Assembly (NCBI RefSeq): GCF_020037025.1
Contig: NZ_JAIQLH010000157.1
Coordinates: 1 to 34,089, forward strand
Direction of reading: 5' to 3'
Length of the DNA: 34,089 nt
Source: Streptomyces huiliensis
Lineage (GTDB): Bacteria; Actinomycetota; Actinomycetes; Streptomycetales; Streptomycetaceae
Shown here: positions 8,176 through 15,328 of the stretch, piece by piece
How the letters are laid out: each line of letters opens with the position of its first letter
How positions within the stretch are numbered: position 1 is the first letter of the stretch
Position numbers and translations under genes: made by a program
The notes under the pieces: model-generated
Database searches by the model: none
The model's input: the letters and a program-made list of their open reading frames with translations, nothing else
Told to the model about the DNA's origin: nothing

Positions 8176-8206
8176 TTGACCCTCACCTCACGTCAGGCCG
8201 CAGGCT
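8176..8206 (+). promoter_or_regulatory. MerR-type promoter with 19-bp spacer before the TipA-like gene
   Basis: TTGACC (8176-8181) and CAGGCT (8201-8206) are separated by exactly 19 bp, the over-long spacing typical of promoters activated by MerR-family DNA distortion. The spacer holds an imperfect dyad (CCTCAC..GTCAGG). This supports autoregulation of the regulator and its coupled glycosyltransferase. Confidence 0.6.
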
Positions 8207-8231
8207 GAGGCCCGACGAAAGGCAGGACCCC

Positions 8232-9020
8232 ATGACGTACACCGTCGGACAGGTCTCGGGCTTCGCCGGCATCACCGTGCGGACCCTGCACCACTACGAC
8301 CGCACCGGGCTGCTCGCCCCCAGCCAGCGCAGCGCGGCCGGCTACCGCCTCTACGGCGAGGCCGACCTGGCCCGCCTCCAGCAGATCCTCTTCTACCGCG
8401 AACTCGGCTTCTCCCTGGAGGAGATCGCCGCCATCCTGGAGAACCCCCAGGCCAACGCGCTCGACCAGCTGCGCGCCCGGCACAAGCTGCTCAGCGAGCA
8501 GATCGGCCGGCTGCGGCGGCTGGTGGAGGTCGCCGAACGGGCGATGGAGGTGCAGGAGACCGGCGTCGCGCTGACGCCGGCCGAGCGCTTCGACGTGTTC
8601 GGCGAGGTGGCCTTCGACCTGAGCTACGCCACCGAGGCCGCCCTCAAGTGGCGCGACAGCGACAAGCACCGCCAGTCGCTGGCCAGCGCCGCCGCCCACA
8701 GCAAGGACGACTGGCGGCGGATCATGGCCGAACTTGCCCAATGGAGACGGGAGTTGTGTGCCGCCTTCGATGCCGGTGCGCCGGCGGACGGCGAGCGGGC
8801 CATGGACCTGGCCGAGGTGCACCGGGGACACCTCGACCGCTGGTTCATGTCCTGCCCGGCCGAGACGCACGTCCGCGTCGCCGACGACTTCGCCACCGAC
8901 CCGCGGGCGTTCGCCCTGCTGGTGCCGCCCTCCGAGCAGCGGCCCGGCCTGGCCGCGTACGTGCGGGCGGCCATCCGCGCCAACGCGGCCCGGCACGGGG
9001 TGGCCGAGGGCGCGCGATGA
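8232..9020 (+). CDS. MerR-family regulator with TipAS antibiotic-binding domain
   Basis: This 262-aa protein has an N-terminal MerR winged HTH (TVGQVSGFAGITVRTLHHYDRTGLLAPSQRS, then GYRLYGEADLARLQQILFYRELGFSLEEIAAIL). A dimerising coiled coil covers about residues 75-105, and the C-terminal TipAS helical domain contains the HRGHLDRWF segment. TipAL of S. lividans binds thiopeptides through this domain and activates its own promoter, so this protein probably senses a multidrug-like ligand. Its promoter has the 19-bp MerR spacer. Its TGA overlaps the start of the glycosyltransferase (ATGA at 9017-9020), so ligand sensing should directly raise glycosyltransferase synthesis. Confidence 0.92.
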   Translation: MTYTVGQVSGFAGITVRTLHHYDRTGLLAPSQRSAAGYRLYGEADLARLQQILFYRELGFSLEEIAAILENPQANALDQLRARHKLLSEQIGRLRRLVEVAERAMEVQETGVALTPAERFDVFGEVAFDLSYATEAALKWRDSDKHRQSLASAAAHSKDDWRRIMAELAQWRRELCAAFDAGAPADGERAMDLAEVHRGHLDRWFMSCPAETHVRVADDFATDPRAFALLVPPSEQRPGLAAYVRAAIRANAARHGVAEGAR

Positions 9021-10249
9021 GGATCCTGATCACCGCCGCCGGCTCGCGCGGCGACGTCGCCCCCTACACCGGCCTCGGCGCCCGGCTGCGCGCGGACGGC
9101 CATGACGTCACCCTGGCCACCCACGACCTCTTCGCCCCCCTCGTCCACGCCGCCGGCCTGGGCTTCCGCCCGCTCCCGGGCGACCCGCGCAGCGGGCGGC
9201 GGGACGGGGACGGCGGGAACCGGCAGCTGATGCGTACCGCCGCCGCGTTCGTCGGCCGGCTGGGGAGCGGGCTGGCCGACGCCGTCACCGGCGACGGCGG
9301 CCGGGGCCTCCCCGACCTCCTCCTGCTCTCCACCACCACCGCCCCCCTCGGCCGGCACCTCGCCGAGGCGACCGGCGTCCGCACCCTCGACGTCTTCCTC
9401 CAGCCGACCGCCCCCACCGGCGACTTCCCGCCCGTCGTGGGCGGCACCCGCTCCCTCGGCCGGTTCGGCAACAGGACGGCCGGCCGGCTCGCGCTGCGCG
9501 TGACCGACCGCCTCTACGCCGACGCCGTCCGCACGCTCCGCGCCGACCTCGGACTGCCGCCCGCCACCCCGTCCGCCGTCCGCCGCCGCCACGCGGCGAC
9601 GGGCGCGCCGGTGCTACACGGCTTCACCGAGGCCCTCGTCCCCCGCCCGGCCGACTGGCCGTCCGGCCACGTGGTGACGGGCCCGTGGTGGCCGCATCAG
9701 GGCGTGGACCGGCTGCCCGCCGCCTTGGAGGACTTCCTGGCCGCCGGGCCGCCCCCGGTCCTCGTCGGCTTCGGCAGCATGCCCGCCGACGACGCCGAGC
9801 GGCTGAGCGGGCTCGTCGTCGCGGCGCTGCGCCGCGCCGGCCTGCGCGGCGTCCTCCAGGCGGGCACCGCCGGGCTGTCGGCGGCCGGGGACGACGTCCT
9901 CACCGTCGGGGACGTCCCGCACGCGCCGCTGTTCCCGCGGCTCGCGGCGGTCGTCCACCACGCGGGCGCGGGCACGACCGCCGCGACGCTGCGCGCGGGC
10001 GTGCCGTCCGTACCCGTCCCGGTCATGGCCGACCAGCCCTTCTGGGCCGCCCGCCTGGCCGCCCGGGGCGCGGCCCCCGCCCCCGTCCCGTTCCGCGAGC
10101 TCACGGCCGAGCGCCTCGCGGACGCGCTGCGGGAGGCGACGACGGAGCGGTCGTACGCGGAGGCGGCCCGGCGGCTGGCGGGGGAGGTCGCCGGGGAGGA
10201 CGGGGCGGAACGGGTGGCGGAGGCCGTGGCGGCGTACGCCGGCGCCTGA
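9017..10249 (+). CDS. GT1-family (MGT/UGT-type) glycosyltransferase
   Basis: This 410-aa cytosolic enzyme has the GT-B layout of macrolide/vancomycin glycosyltransferases. An N-terminal acceptor domain starts RILITAAGSRGDVAPYTGLGARLRADGHDVTLAT. A C-terminal donor domain has VLVGFGSMPAD and the nucleotide-sugar signature VVHHAGAGTTAATLRAGVPSVPVPVMADQPFWAARLAARGAAP; His in HHAGAGTT binds phosphate and DQ binds the sugar. Such enzymes transfer a sugar from UDP- or dTDP-sugar to a hydrophobic aglycone. Translational coupling to a TipAS MerR sensor, with no biosynthetic cluster nearby, favours drug inactivation over biosynthesis. That role is inference. Confidence 0.9.
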   Translation: MRILITAAGSRGDVAPYTGLGARLRADGHDVTLATHDLFAPLVHAAGLGFRPLPGDPRSGRRDGDGGNRQLMRTAAAFVGRLGSGLADAVTGDGGRGLPDLLLLSTTTAPLGRHLAEATGVRTLDVFLQPTAPTGDFPPVVGGTRSLGRFGNRTAGRLALRVTDRLYADAVRTLRADLGLPPATPSAVRRRHAATGAPVLHGFTEALVPRPADWPSGHVVTGPWWPHQGVDRLPAALEDFLAAGPPPVLVGFGSMPADDAERLSGLVVAALRRAGLRGVLQAGTAGLSAAGDDVLTVGDVPHAPLFPRLAAVVHHAGAGTTAATLRAGVPSVPVPVMADQPFWAARLAARGAAPAPVPFRELTAERLADALREATTERSYAEAARRLAGEVAGEDGAERVAEAVAAYAGA

Positions 10250-10322
10250 CCCGGCGGTACGGGCATGCCCTCCCGTGCGGCGCCCGGACCGCCGATACGC
10301 TGCGCTGATACGGTCCGGCGGC

Positions 10323-10700
10323 ATGAACGACACGGTGTACGTAGGCAACGCCGGCAAGGACGCCGCCCTCGACCGGGGCTGGCTGCTCGGCCACTTCAAG
10401 GACCCCTCCGACCCCCGCCACAGCGAGGCGGTCGAGATCAAGTGGGGCGTCCACCCGGCCGGTGACGAACGCGCCCGCTGGGTCACCGACGAGGCCCGCA
10501 CCGCGCTGCTGGTCCTGATCAGCGGCCGGTTCCGGGTCGAACTGCCGGGCCGGAGCGTGCTGTTGAGCGAGCAGGGCGACTACGTCGTGTGGGGCGAGGG
10601 GATCGACCACTCCTGGCGCGCGGAGGAGGAGTCGGTCGTGATGACGGTGCGGTGGCCGTCGGTGCCGGGGTACCGGGTGGACGAGGCCGGGAACGGCTAG
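10323..10700 (+). CDS. Cupin-like 125-aa protein
   Basis: This small acidic protein has a predicted beta-barrel pattern. EIKWGVHPAGDERARWVTDE is followed by LLVLISGRFRVELPG, VLLSEQGDYVVWGEGIDHSWRAEEESVVMTVRW. The spacing of G-x-F-x-V-x-L-P-G and the GxxH element matches cupin motifs, although the usual HxH of motif 1 is replaced (VHPAGDERARW has a single His). It may bind a metal or ligand weakly or not at all. The ATG at 10323 follows a GGCGG stretch. It is monocistronic, separated from the glycosyltransferase by 73 nt and convergent with the TetR gene. Confidence 0.65.
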   Translation: MNDTVYVGNAGKDAALDRGWLLGHFKDPSDPRHSEAVEIKWGVHPAGDERARWVTDEARTALLVLISGRFRVELPGRSVLLSEQGDYVVWGEGIDHSWRAEEESVVMTVRWPSVPGYRVDEAGNG

Positions 10701-10723
10701 GGCCGAGGAGGCCGGGAACGGCT
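10683..10723. repeat. 16-bp direct repeat over the cupin-like gene stop
   Basis: GAGGCCGGGAACGGCT occurs at 10683-10698 and again at 10708-10723. The first copy encodes the last residues of the cupin-like protein and its stop lies just after it. This looks like a local tandem duplication. Confidence 0.7.
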
Positions 10724-10743
10724 GGGGCCCGCGCCGCCCGGGC

Positions 10744-11418
10744 TCACGGCCGCCCCCGGCTGCCCCCGCCGCGCCGCAGGCGGGCGCGGACCGCCCGCTG
10801 GGCGACCGGGCCCAGGCCCTCCAGGACGGACACCAGGCCGGAGAGCTGGTCGAGGGCGTCCAGGGCGCGCAGGGCGCCGTCCTCGTCCACCCCCTCGTAC
10901 AGTTCCAGGCCGACGAAGGCGGACGCGACCGCGCGCGCGAGCCCGGGGGAGTCGACGAAGCCGGCGAGGGGGGTGTCCGCGAGGACGCGGGACAGGACGC
11001 GCTCGATCTCGTCGATCCAGAGGGTGAGGCCCGCCGCGGTGGCCGGGGCGAGCCGCGGCTGGTTCTGTGCCCCGGCGAGCAGCTGGGCGAGGACGGCCAC
11101 GTTGCCCTCGGCGCGTTCGGCCGCGTGCAACTCGCGGCCCAGCTCCAGGAGTTCGGAGAGGCTCCGGACCCGGTCCAGCCGCTCCCGGTAGCGGGCGACG
11201 CGCTGTTCGGCGCCGTGCCGGCAGGCGGCGGAGAGCAGCTCGTCGACGCTGCCGAAGTGGTAGAAGACCAGGGCCTGGTTCACCCCGGCGGTGGCGGCGA
11301 TGCTCCGCGCGGAGACCTTGGCGATGCCCTGCTCGGCGAGGGTGCGCAGGGCGCCTTCCATCAGCTTGACGCGGGTGTCCGCGCTCGTGCTCGGCGCCGT
11401 CCGGGTACCGCGGCTCAT
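10744..11418 (-). CDS. TetR-family transcriptional regulator
   Basis: The N-terminal TetR HTH of this 224-aa repressor is clear: TRVKLMEGALRTLAEQGIAKVSARSIAATAGVNQALVFYHFGSVDELL. The remaining helical ligand domain ends in an Arg/Gly-rich tail (RARLRRGGGSRGRP). Its ATG overlaps the DUF4166 stop (ATGA at 11415-11418), so it is the last gene of a three-gene coupled operon with the DUF4166 gene and the SRPBCC remnant. The 56-bp palindrome at the head of that operon (12381-12436) holds two copies of a TGAGC-N4-GCTCA dyad, which is the obvious autoregulatory target. The ligand is unknown. Confidence 0.9.
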   Translation of the reverse strand: MSRGTRTAPSTSADTRVKLMEGALRTLAEQGIAKVSARSIAATAGVNQALVFYHFGSVDELLSAACRHGAEQRVARYRERLDRVRSLSELLELGRELHAAERAEGNVAVLAQLLAGAQNQPRLAPATAAGLTLWIDEIERVLSRVLADTPLAGFVDSPGLARAVASAFVGLELYEGVDEDGALRALDALDQLSGLVSVLEGLGPVAQRAVRARLRRGGGSRGRP

Positions 11419-12095
11419 ACCCGCGCCTCCTCGCGCACCGGCCGCAGCCCCGCCCTGACCCCGTAGTCCCGCACGGCCGTGTAGTCCGCGGTGAAGGACC
11501 CCGAGTAGCCGAAGAGCGGGCCGAACCGCCGGTTGGTGACGGCCACCCGGATCCGGAAGCACCCCGCCGCGTCGTCGTACGACTCGCGCACCACCGCGTC
11601 GCCCGCGACGAGGTCCGGGACGCGGACGTCCACCCGGCCTTCCCGGAAGCGGTGTTCGCCGGACCGGATGACCAGCGACCCGTCGGCTTCCGCCGAGAAG
11701 TGCAGGTCGGTGGCGAGGTGCTGGTGGGTGCCGAGGTAGTCGACGACGCAGCCGCGCTCGGGGCTCCAGATCATGGTGGCGTCGAACCGCCGGGCGCCGT
11801 CGGGGAAGGCGAAGGTCCGGACGAAGGTGACGGTCTCTCGCCCGTACGAGTCCCGGTACGGGACGTTCTCGATGGTGAACGGCACGTCGCGGCCGGCCCG
11901 CGGGACGAGGATGTTCCGGGTGCCGCCCAGCGCGAGGAACGGCCGGACGAAGCCCCGGCCGTGCCGGACGCGCTCCATCGTGCCGCGCCCCACGCAGGCC
12001 GTCCCGCTGTCGAGGCCCACGGAGAAGCGCTGCCGGATCCGCGGGTGGAGCCGGTCGAAGTCGGCGCCGAGGGCGCGCTGGAAGATCGAGGTCAT
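11415..12095 (-). CDS. DUF4166 family protein
   Basis: This 226-aa protein starts MTSIFQRALGADFDRLHPRIRQRFSVG, the hallmark opening of the DUF4166 family. It continues with a beta-rich core (VPFTIENVPYRDSYGRETVTFVRTF, FDATMIWSPERGCVVDYLGTHQHLATDLHFSAEADGSLVIRSGE). The family has no settled function; members sit beside SRPBCC, TetR or membrane genes and are thought to bind a lipid-like ligand. The start overlaps the stop of the SRPBCC remnant (12092-12095) and its own stop overlaps the TetR start, so all three are coupled. No membrane segment or signal peptide is visible. Confidence 0.85.
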   Translation of the reverse strand: MTSIFQRALGADFDRLHPRIRQRFSVGLDSGTACVGRGTMERVRHGRGFVRPFLALGGTRNILVPRAGRDVPFTIENVPYRDSYGRETVTFVRTFAFPDGARRFDATMIWSPERGCVVDYLGTHQHLATDLHFSAEADGSLVIRSGEHRFREGRVDVRVPDLVAGDAVVRESYDDAAGCFRIRVAVTNRRFGPLFGYSGSFTADYTAVRDYGVRAGLRPVREEARV

Positions 12096-12340
12096 GACGG
12101 CTCCGGGGCGGTGGTGGCGTTGGCGTTGGTGGTGGTGGCGGAGATAGGGGCGGGGGTGGGCGGGGTGGCGAGCAGGACGTGCGTGGCGTACCGGAAGCGC
12201 TGCGGCCCGCCCGGCGCGCACGGCAGGTACGTGATGTCGGTGAACCGCAGGCCCCAGCGGCGGTGCCGGTCGGGTCGCTGCGTGCGGTCCCACCGGTCGT
12301 CGGGATCGGCGCGGATCAGCGCCTCGACGTACAAGCCCAT
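12092..12340 (-). pseudogene. Truncated SRPBCC-family gene (N-terminal remnant)
   Basis: The ORF encodes 82 residues. The first 53 (MGLYVEALIRADPDDRWDRT, then RWGLRFTDITYLPCAPGGPQRFRYATHV) match the start of Streptomyces SRPBCC proteins that precede DUF4166 genes. The remaining 29 are low complexity (LLATPPTPAPISATTTNANATTAPEPS) and come from a GGTGGC-rich simple-sequence tract. A full SRPBCC domain needs about 140-150 residues, so the ligand pocket is missing. The start has a good GGGGGGAG ribosome site and the stop overlaps the DUF4166 start, so translation may still matter for coupling. I infer a deletion that kept the coupling junction. Confidence 0.65.
12105..12160. repeat. GGTGGC-type simple-sequence tract
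   Basis: Irregular GGTGGTGGCG/GGCGTTGGC units fill this stretch and encode the Thr/Ala/Asn tail of the SRPBCC remnant on the minus strand. It is a likely slippage site that replaced the rest of the gene. Confidence 0.5.
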
Positions 12341-12355
12341 CGAACGACTCCCCCC

Positions 12356-12379
12356 GGAGCAATGGAGCAATGGAGCAAT
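12356..12379. repeat. Three tandem 8-bp repeats GGAGCAAT
   Basis: GGAGCAAT occurs three times head to tail (12356-12363, 12364-12371, 12372-12379). The tract lies between the large palindrome and the Shine-Dalgarno of the SRPBCC remnant, so it is in the untranslated leader of that operon. Confidence 0.85.
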
Positions 12380-12380
12380 G

Positions 12381-12436
12381 GTTTGAGCGACTGCTCAAAA
12401 CGCAGCGTACACTGCGTCTTGAGCAGTCGCTCAAAC
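12381..12436. promoter_or_regulatory. 56-bp palindrome with two TetR-type operators
   Basis: The left arm GTTTGAGCGACTGCTCAA (12381-12398) is the exact reverse complement of the right arm TTGAGCAGTCGCTCAAAC (12419-12436). Between them ACGCAG (12400-12405) pairs with CTGCGT (12412-12417), leaving only a mismatch and a short loop. Each arm is itself a TGAGC-N4-GCTCA dyad, the size of a TetR operator. On the minus strand TTGAGC and TACGCT with a 19-nt spacer are possible promoter hexamers. The likely ligand is the TetR repressor of the downstream operon. As RNA it could also terminate the Ddn-like gene upstream. Confidence 0.7.
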
Positions 12437-12460
12437 CCACCCCCCTGGCGTTACGAGTGC

Positions 12461-12904
12461 CTACCTCCGGTGCTCCAGCCGCACCACGGGAACCACGCGC
12501 CCCACCCCTTCGGCCCGCTCCCGGAACTCCGCGAACTTCGGCTCGGCCGCGACCTGCCGCCGCCACAGCTCCTCGTACTCCGCCGGGTCCGTCACCTCCA
12601 CCGCCCGGGCGGGGAAGGCGTCGGCCCCCACTTCGCCGCCCAGCTCCACCCGCAGCGCCTCCGGGTGGGCGCGCAGGTTGTGGTACCAGGCGGGGGCCAC
12701 CGGCGCGCCGCCGTTGAGGGCGAAGACGTGGGGACGGCCGGCGTCGTCCGGCAGGTGGACCAGCGGCGTGGTGCGGAGCTCGCCGCTGCGGGCGCCCCGG
12801 GTGGTGAGCAGGAGCAGGGGCGTCCCGGCGAACTCGCCGCCCACCACACCCCCGTTGGCGCGGAACTCCTCGATCACCCGCAGGTTGAAGGGGTTGCTGT
12901 TCAT
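12461..12904 (-). CDS. Deazaflavin (F420)-dependent nitroreductase-like protein (Ddn family)
   Basis: This 147-aa protein starts MNSNPFNLRVIEEFRANGGVVGG. It has the Ddn/FDOR-B split-barrel pattern: PLLLLTTRGARSGELRTTPLVHLPD, VFALNGGAPVAPAWYHNLRAHPEALRVELGGE, AVEVTDPAEYEELWRRQVA. Family members bind F420H2 and reduce quinones, nitro compounds or unsaturated substrates. Its ATG overlaps the TGA of the aldo/keto reductase (ATGA at 12901-12904), so the two reductases form one operon, probably under the MerR regulator at 13896. The pairing suggests a redox or electrophile detoxification response, which is inference. Confidence 0.9.
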   Translation of the reverse strand: MNSNPFNLRVIEEFRANGGVVGGEFAGTPLLLLTTRGARSGELRTTPLVHLPDDAGRPHVFALNGGAPVAPAWYHNLRAHPEALRVELGGEVGADAFPARAVEVTDPAEYEELWRRQVAAEPKFAEFRERAEGVGRVVPVVRLEHRR

Positions 12905-13824
12905 GACGCCGGGGTCTTCGGGGCCGTGGCCAGGTCGATGCGGGCGTACTGCTCGGGGGAGAGAGACAGGCCGAGGGCGTCCCAGTTCTCCGCCAGGTGG
13001 GCGGGGGAGGAGGTGCCGGGGATCGGGATCATCGCCGGGGAGCGGTGCAGCAGCCAGGCGAGGGCCGTCTGCGCCGGCGTCGCCCCGAGCTCCCGCGCCA
13101 CCTCCGCCACCGGGCTGTCCGGCCCGGCGTGCTCGCCCATCGCGATGGGCCAGAAGGGCAGGAACGCGATGCCGTGCTCCGTGGCGTGGTCGATGACGGG
13201 GTCGTGCCCGCGCTCGCCGAGGTTGTAGAGGTTCTGGACGGTGTGGACGGGGACGATGGCGGACGCCTCCCGCACCTGCTCGACGGTCACCTCCGACAGC
13301 CCGATGTGACGGACTTTGCCCTCGTCCTGGAGCTGCTTCAGCGCGCCGATCTGGTCGGCCGCCGGGTACGCGGGGTCGATGCGGTGCAGCTGGAGCAGGT
13401 CGATGCGGTCGGTGCCCAGCCGGCGCAGGCTCAGTTCGGCCTGCTGCCGCAGGTAGGCGGGGTGGCCGTGGGTGACCCACTCGGTCGGGGAGGGCCGGAC
13501 CACGCCCACCTTGGTGGCGATCACGACGTCGCCGGCGAACGGGCGGAGCGCCTCCGCCACCAACTCCTCGTTCTCGCCCAGCGCGTACGCGTCCGCCGTG
13601 TCGAAGAGGCGGATCCCGAGCTCGACCGCCCGCCGGAGCAGGGCGATCGCGTCCGTGCGGTCGGTGGGGGCCGTCCAGATCGGGGCCGTGACGCCGTGCC
13701 GCTCGTCGGGCCGGCCGGCGAGGCGCATGGCGCCGTAGCCGAGGCGCGGGACGACGAGGTCGCCGCCGATGGCGTGGGTGGTGGCCGTGTTGTGCGCTGT
13801 GGTCTGTGCTGTGTTCTGCTGCAT
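12901..13824 (-). CDS. Aldo/keto reductase
   Basis: This 307-aa cytosolic oxidoreductase has the AKR catalytic tetrad in order: Asp and Tyr in FDTADAYALGENEELV, Lys in DVVIATKVGV, and His in DLLQLHRIDP. Later segments fit NADPH binding (FLPFWPIAMGE, IPIPGTSSPAHLAENWDAL). It should reduce an aldehyde or ketone with NADPH. The ATG at 13824 gives a short Gln/Thr/Ala-rich leader before the barrel. Longer in-frame starts would run across the operator palindrome and are rejected. It is divergent from the MerR gene at 13896, shares its promoter region, and is coupled to the Ddn-like gene. Confidence 0.93.
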   Translation of the reverse strand: MQQNTAQTTAHNTATTHAIGGDLVVPRLGYGAMRLAGRPDERHGVTAPIWTAPTDRTDAIALLRRAVELGIRLFDTADAYALGENEELVAEALRPFAGDVVIATKVGVVRPSPTEWVTHGHPAYLRQQAELSLRRLGTDRIDLLQLHRIDPAYPAADQIGALKQLQDEGKVRHIGLSEVTVEQVREASAIVPVHTVQNLYNLGERGHDPVIDHATEHGIAFLPFWPIAMGEHAGPDSPVAEVARELGATPAQTALAWLLHRSPAMIPIPGTSSPAHLAENWDALGLSLSPEQYARIDLATAPKTPAS

Positions 13825-13837
13825 GCCGGAGACGTTA

Positions 13838-13861
13838 GAAGCTGACACATGTGTGAGCTTC
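13838..13861. promoter_or_regulatory. 24-bp MerR operator between the reductase operon and its regulator
   Basis: GAAGCT (13838-13843), the 10-bp core ACACATGTGT (13845-13854) and AGCTTC (13856-13861) form a palindrome with only one unpaired position. On the minus strand TTGAAG sits at its upstream edge and CTAACG/TAACGT at its downstream edge, giving a 19-20 nt spacer toward the aldo/keto reductase. That is the geometry of a MerR-activated promoter. Confidence 0.7.
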
Positions 13862-13895
13862 AAGCTCGAAACCGGCACTGTGAGGGGGATCACTG

Positions 13896-14252
13896 TTGAA
13901 GATCGGAGAACTGGCGGCGGTCACCGGAGTGAGCGTCCGCCTGCTGCGCTACTACGAGGAGCAGGACCTGCTCACCCCGGTCCGCACACCCGGCGGCCAC
14001 CGCTCGTACGGGCCCGAGGCCCCGCTGACCGTCCGCCGCATCCGGGCGCTGCTCGATGCGGGACTGCCCACGCGCGTGATCCGGGAGGTGCTGCCGTGCG
14101 TGGAGGGGGACGGGATGTTCGTCCACCCCTGTGTGAGCGACCGGCTGCGGGACCAGCTGCGCGGGATGGAGGAGCGCATCGCCGAGCTGGAGAGCAGCCG
14201 GGCGGGGCTGGCGGCGATCCTTGAGGTCACCGAGGCGGCCGCCGTCGGCTGA
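13896..14252 (+). CDS. MerR-family transcriptional regulator
   Basis: This 118-aa protein starts at a TTG (13896), with GAGGGGG about 7 nt upstream. MKIGELAAVTGVSVRLLRYYEEQDLLTPVRTPGGHRSY is a canonical MerR winged HTH, and the C-terminal half (RLRDQLRGMEERIAELESSRAGLAAILE) is the dimerising helix. Cys86 (LPCVEG) and Cys98 (HPCVSD) lie in the region where MerR proteins sense metals or redox, but the SoxR four-Cys cluster is absent. It is divergent from the aldo/keto reductase operon, with the 24-bp operator between them. Its last 26 nt overlap the end of the convergent AraC gene. Confidence 0.9.
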   Translation: MKIGELAAVTGVSVRLLRYYEEQDLLTPVRTPGGHRSYGPEAPLTVRRIRALLDAGLPTRVIREVLPCVEGDGMFVHPCVSDRLRDQLRGMEERIAELESSRAGLAAILEVTEAAAVG

Positions 14253-15117
14253 GGGCGGTGGTTGTGGTTGTGGCGGTAGTGGCGGTAGTGGCGGCGGTGG
14301 CGGCCCCCGCCGCGTACCGCCCCGGCGCCACCCCCACGATCCGCTTGAAGTGCCGCCCCAGGTGCGCCTGGTCGTAGAACCCGGCCGCCACCGCCACCGT
14401 GCGCGGCGGCACCCCGTCCAGCAGCAGCCGCCGCGCCCGGTCGACGCGGCGCGCGGTGAGGTACTGGTGCGGGGCGATGCCGAACGCCCGGCTGAACGTC
14501 CGTACCAGGTGCGTCGGATGGGCGTGCAGCCGGGCCGCCGCCTCCCGGAGCGTCAGCCCCTCCACGAGGTGCGCGTCGAGCAGCTGCCGCAGCCGGTCCG
14601 CGAGGACGGCGGCGTCGCGGCCGCCCGGCGCGGGCCGGGGCGCGGACCGCAGGTCCAGGTGGCGCGTCAGCCGCTCGGCGACGAACGCGAGCCGGCTCTC
14701 CGCCTCCAGCTCCCCGCCGGGCGCGGCCAGGGCGGCGTGCAGGTGGTGGACGCGGTGGCGCAGCAGCGGGTCGGCCAGCGTCGGCCGGTCCACGGCCGCG
14801 CCGATGTGCTCCTCGCCCAGCACGTCCGTGCCGAGGTAGAGGACGCGCTTGCGGAAGCCCCCGGGCGTGGCCGGGGAGCCGCTGTGCGGCACGTGCGGGG
14901 GCAGGAGGGTCACCTGGTGGTGGAGTGCCCCGTGCTCGTCGTGCTCCAGGTCGTAGCGGATCATGCCGTCGTCGACGATCAGCAGCGACCAGGTGTCGTG
15001 GGTGTGCATGGGGTACGCGTGCTCGAAGAAACGGGCGTGGAGGATCTCCGCGACGCCCGACACCTCCGGGCGCCACGCCGTGATCCGTGAACGGCCCGCC
15101 CGCCCGGTGCTCGGCAC
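14227..15117 (-). CDS. AraC-family transcriptional regulator
   Basis: This 296-aa protein has an N-terminal cupin-like sensor (ILHARFFEHAYPMHTHDTWSLLIVDDGMIRYDL, LLPPHVPHSG). The C-terminal double HTH reads LTLREAAARLHAHPTHLVRTFSRAFGIAPHQYLTARRVDRARRLLLDG and VAVAAGFYDQAHLGRHFKRIVGVAPGRY. The GTG at 15117 is taken as start because sequence further upstream falls into the glnA2 leader; there is no strong ribosome site. The protein ends in an unusual Ala/Thr tail (TAATTATTATTTTTALSRRRPPR) encoded by a simple-sequence tract overlapping the convergent MerR gene. The target genes are not evident. Confidence 0.88.
   Translation of the reverse strand: MPSTGRAGRSRITAWRPEVSGVAEILHARFFEHAYPMHTHDTWSLLIVDDGMIRYDLEHDEHGALHHQVTLLPPHVPHSGSPATPGGFRKRVLYLGTDVLGEEHIGAAVDRPTLADPLLRHRVHHLHAALAAPGGELEAESRLAFVAERLTRHLDLRSAPRPAPGGRDAAVLADRLRQLLDAHLVEGLTLREAAARLHAHPTHLVRTFSRAFGIAPHQYLTARRVDRARRLLLDGVPPRTVAVAAGFYDQAHLGRHFKRIVGVAPGRYAAGAATAATTATTATTTTTALSRRRPPR
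14257..14304. repeat. TGGCGGTAG-type minisatellite in the AraC tail
   Basis: Short units such as TGGTTG and TGGCGGTAG repeat imperfectly here just after the MerR stop. On the minus strand they encode the Ala/Thr-rich tail of the AraC protein. Length variation here would change that tail and not the HTH. Confidence 0.6.
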
Positions 15118-15328
15118 GCGAGGAGCGTAGCCGGGGGGGCGTACAAGACGATCACCGGGGCCCGCCGGGGCCCACCCCTGCGCCGGTCCTCCGCGGCACC
15201 GACAATGGAAGAGACCACCACGGGACGCCCGGGCGCAACGCGTGCGAAATCGTGTGGTGGGATGCTGATGTGCCCCGGCCTCCCCCGCGGCCGGGAGCGG
15301 ACGGCCTGACCAGCGAGGATAGGTAGCT

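Noticed and set aside
12381..12436. A bidirectional promoter reading both ways from the palindrome
   Set aside because: Plus-strand transcription would run antisense into the Ddn-like gene with no plus-strand gene to serve.
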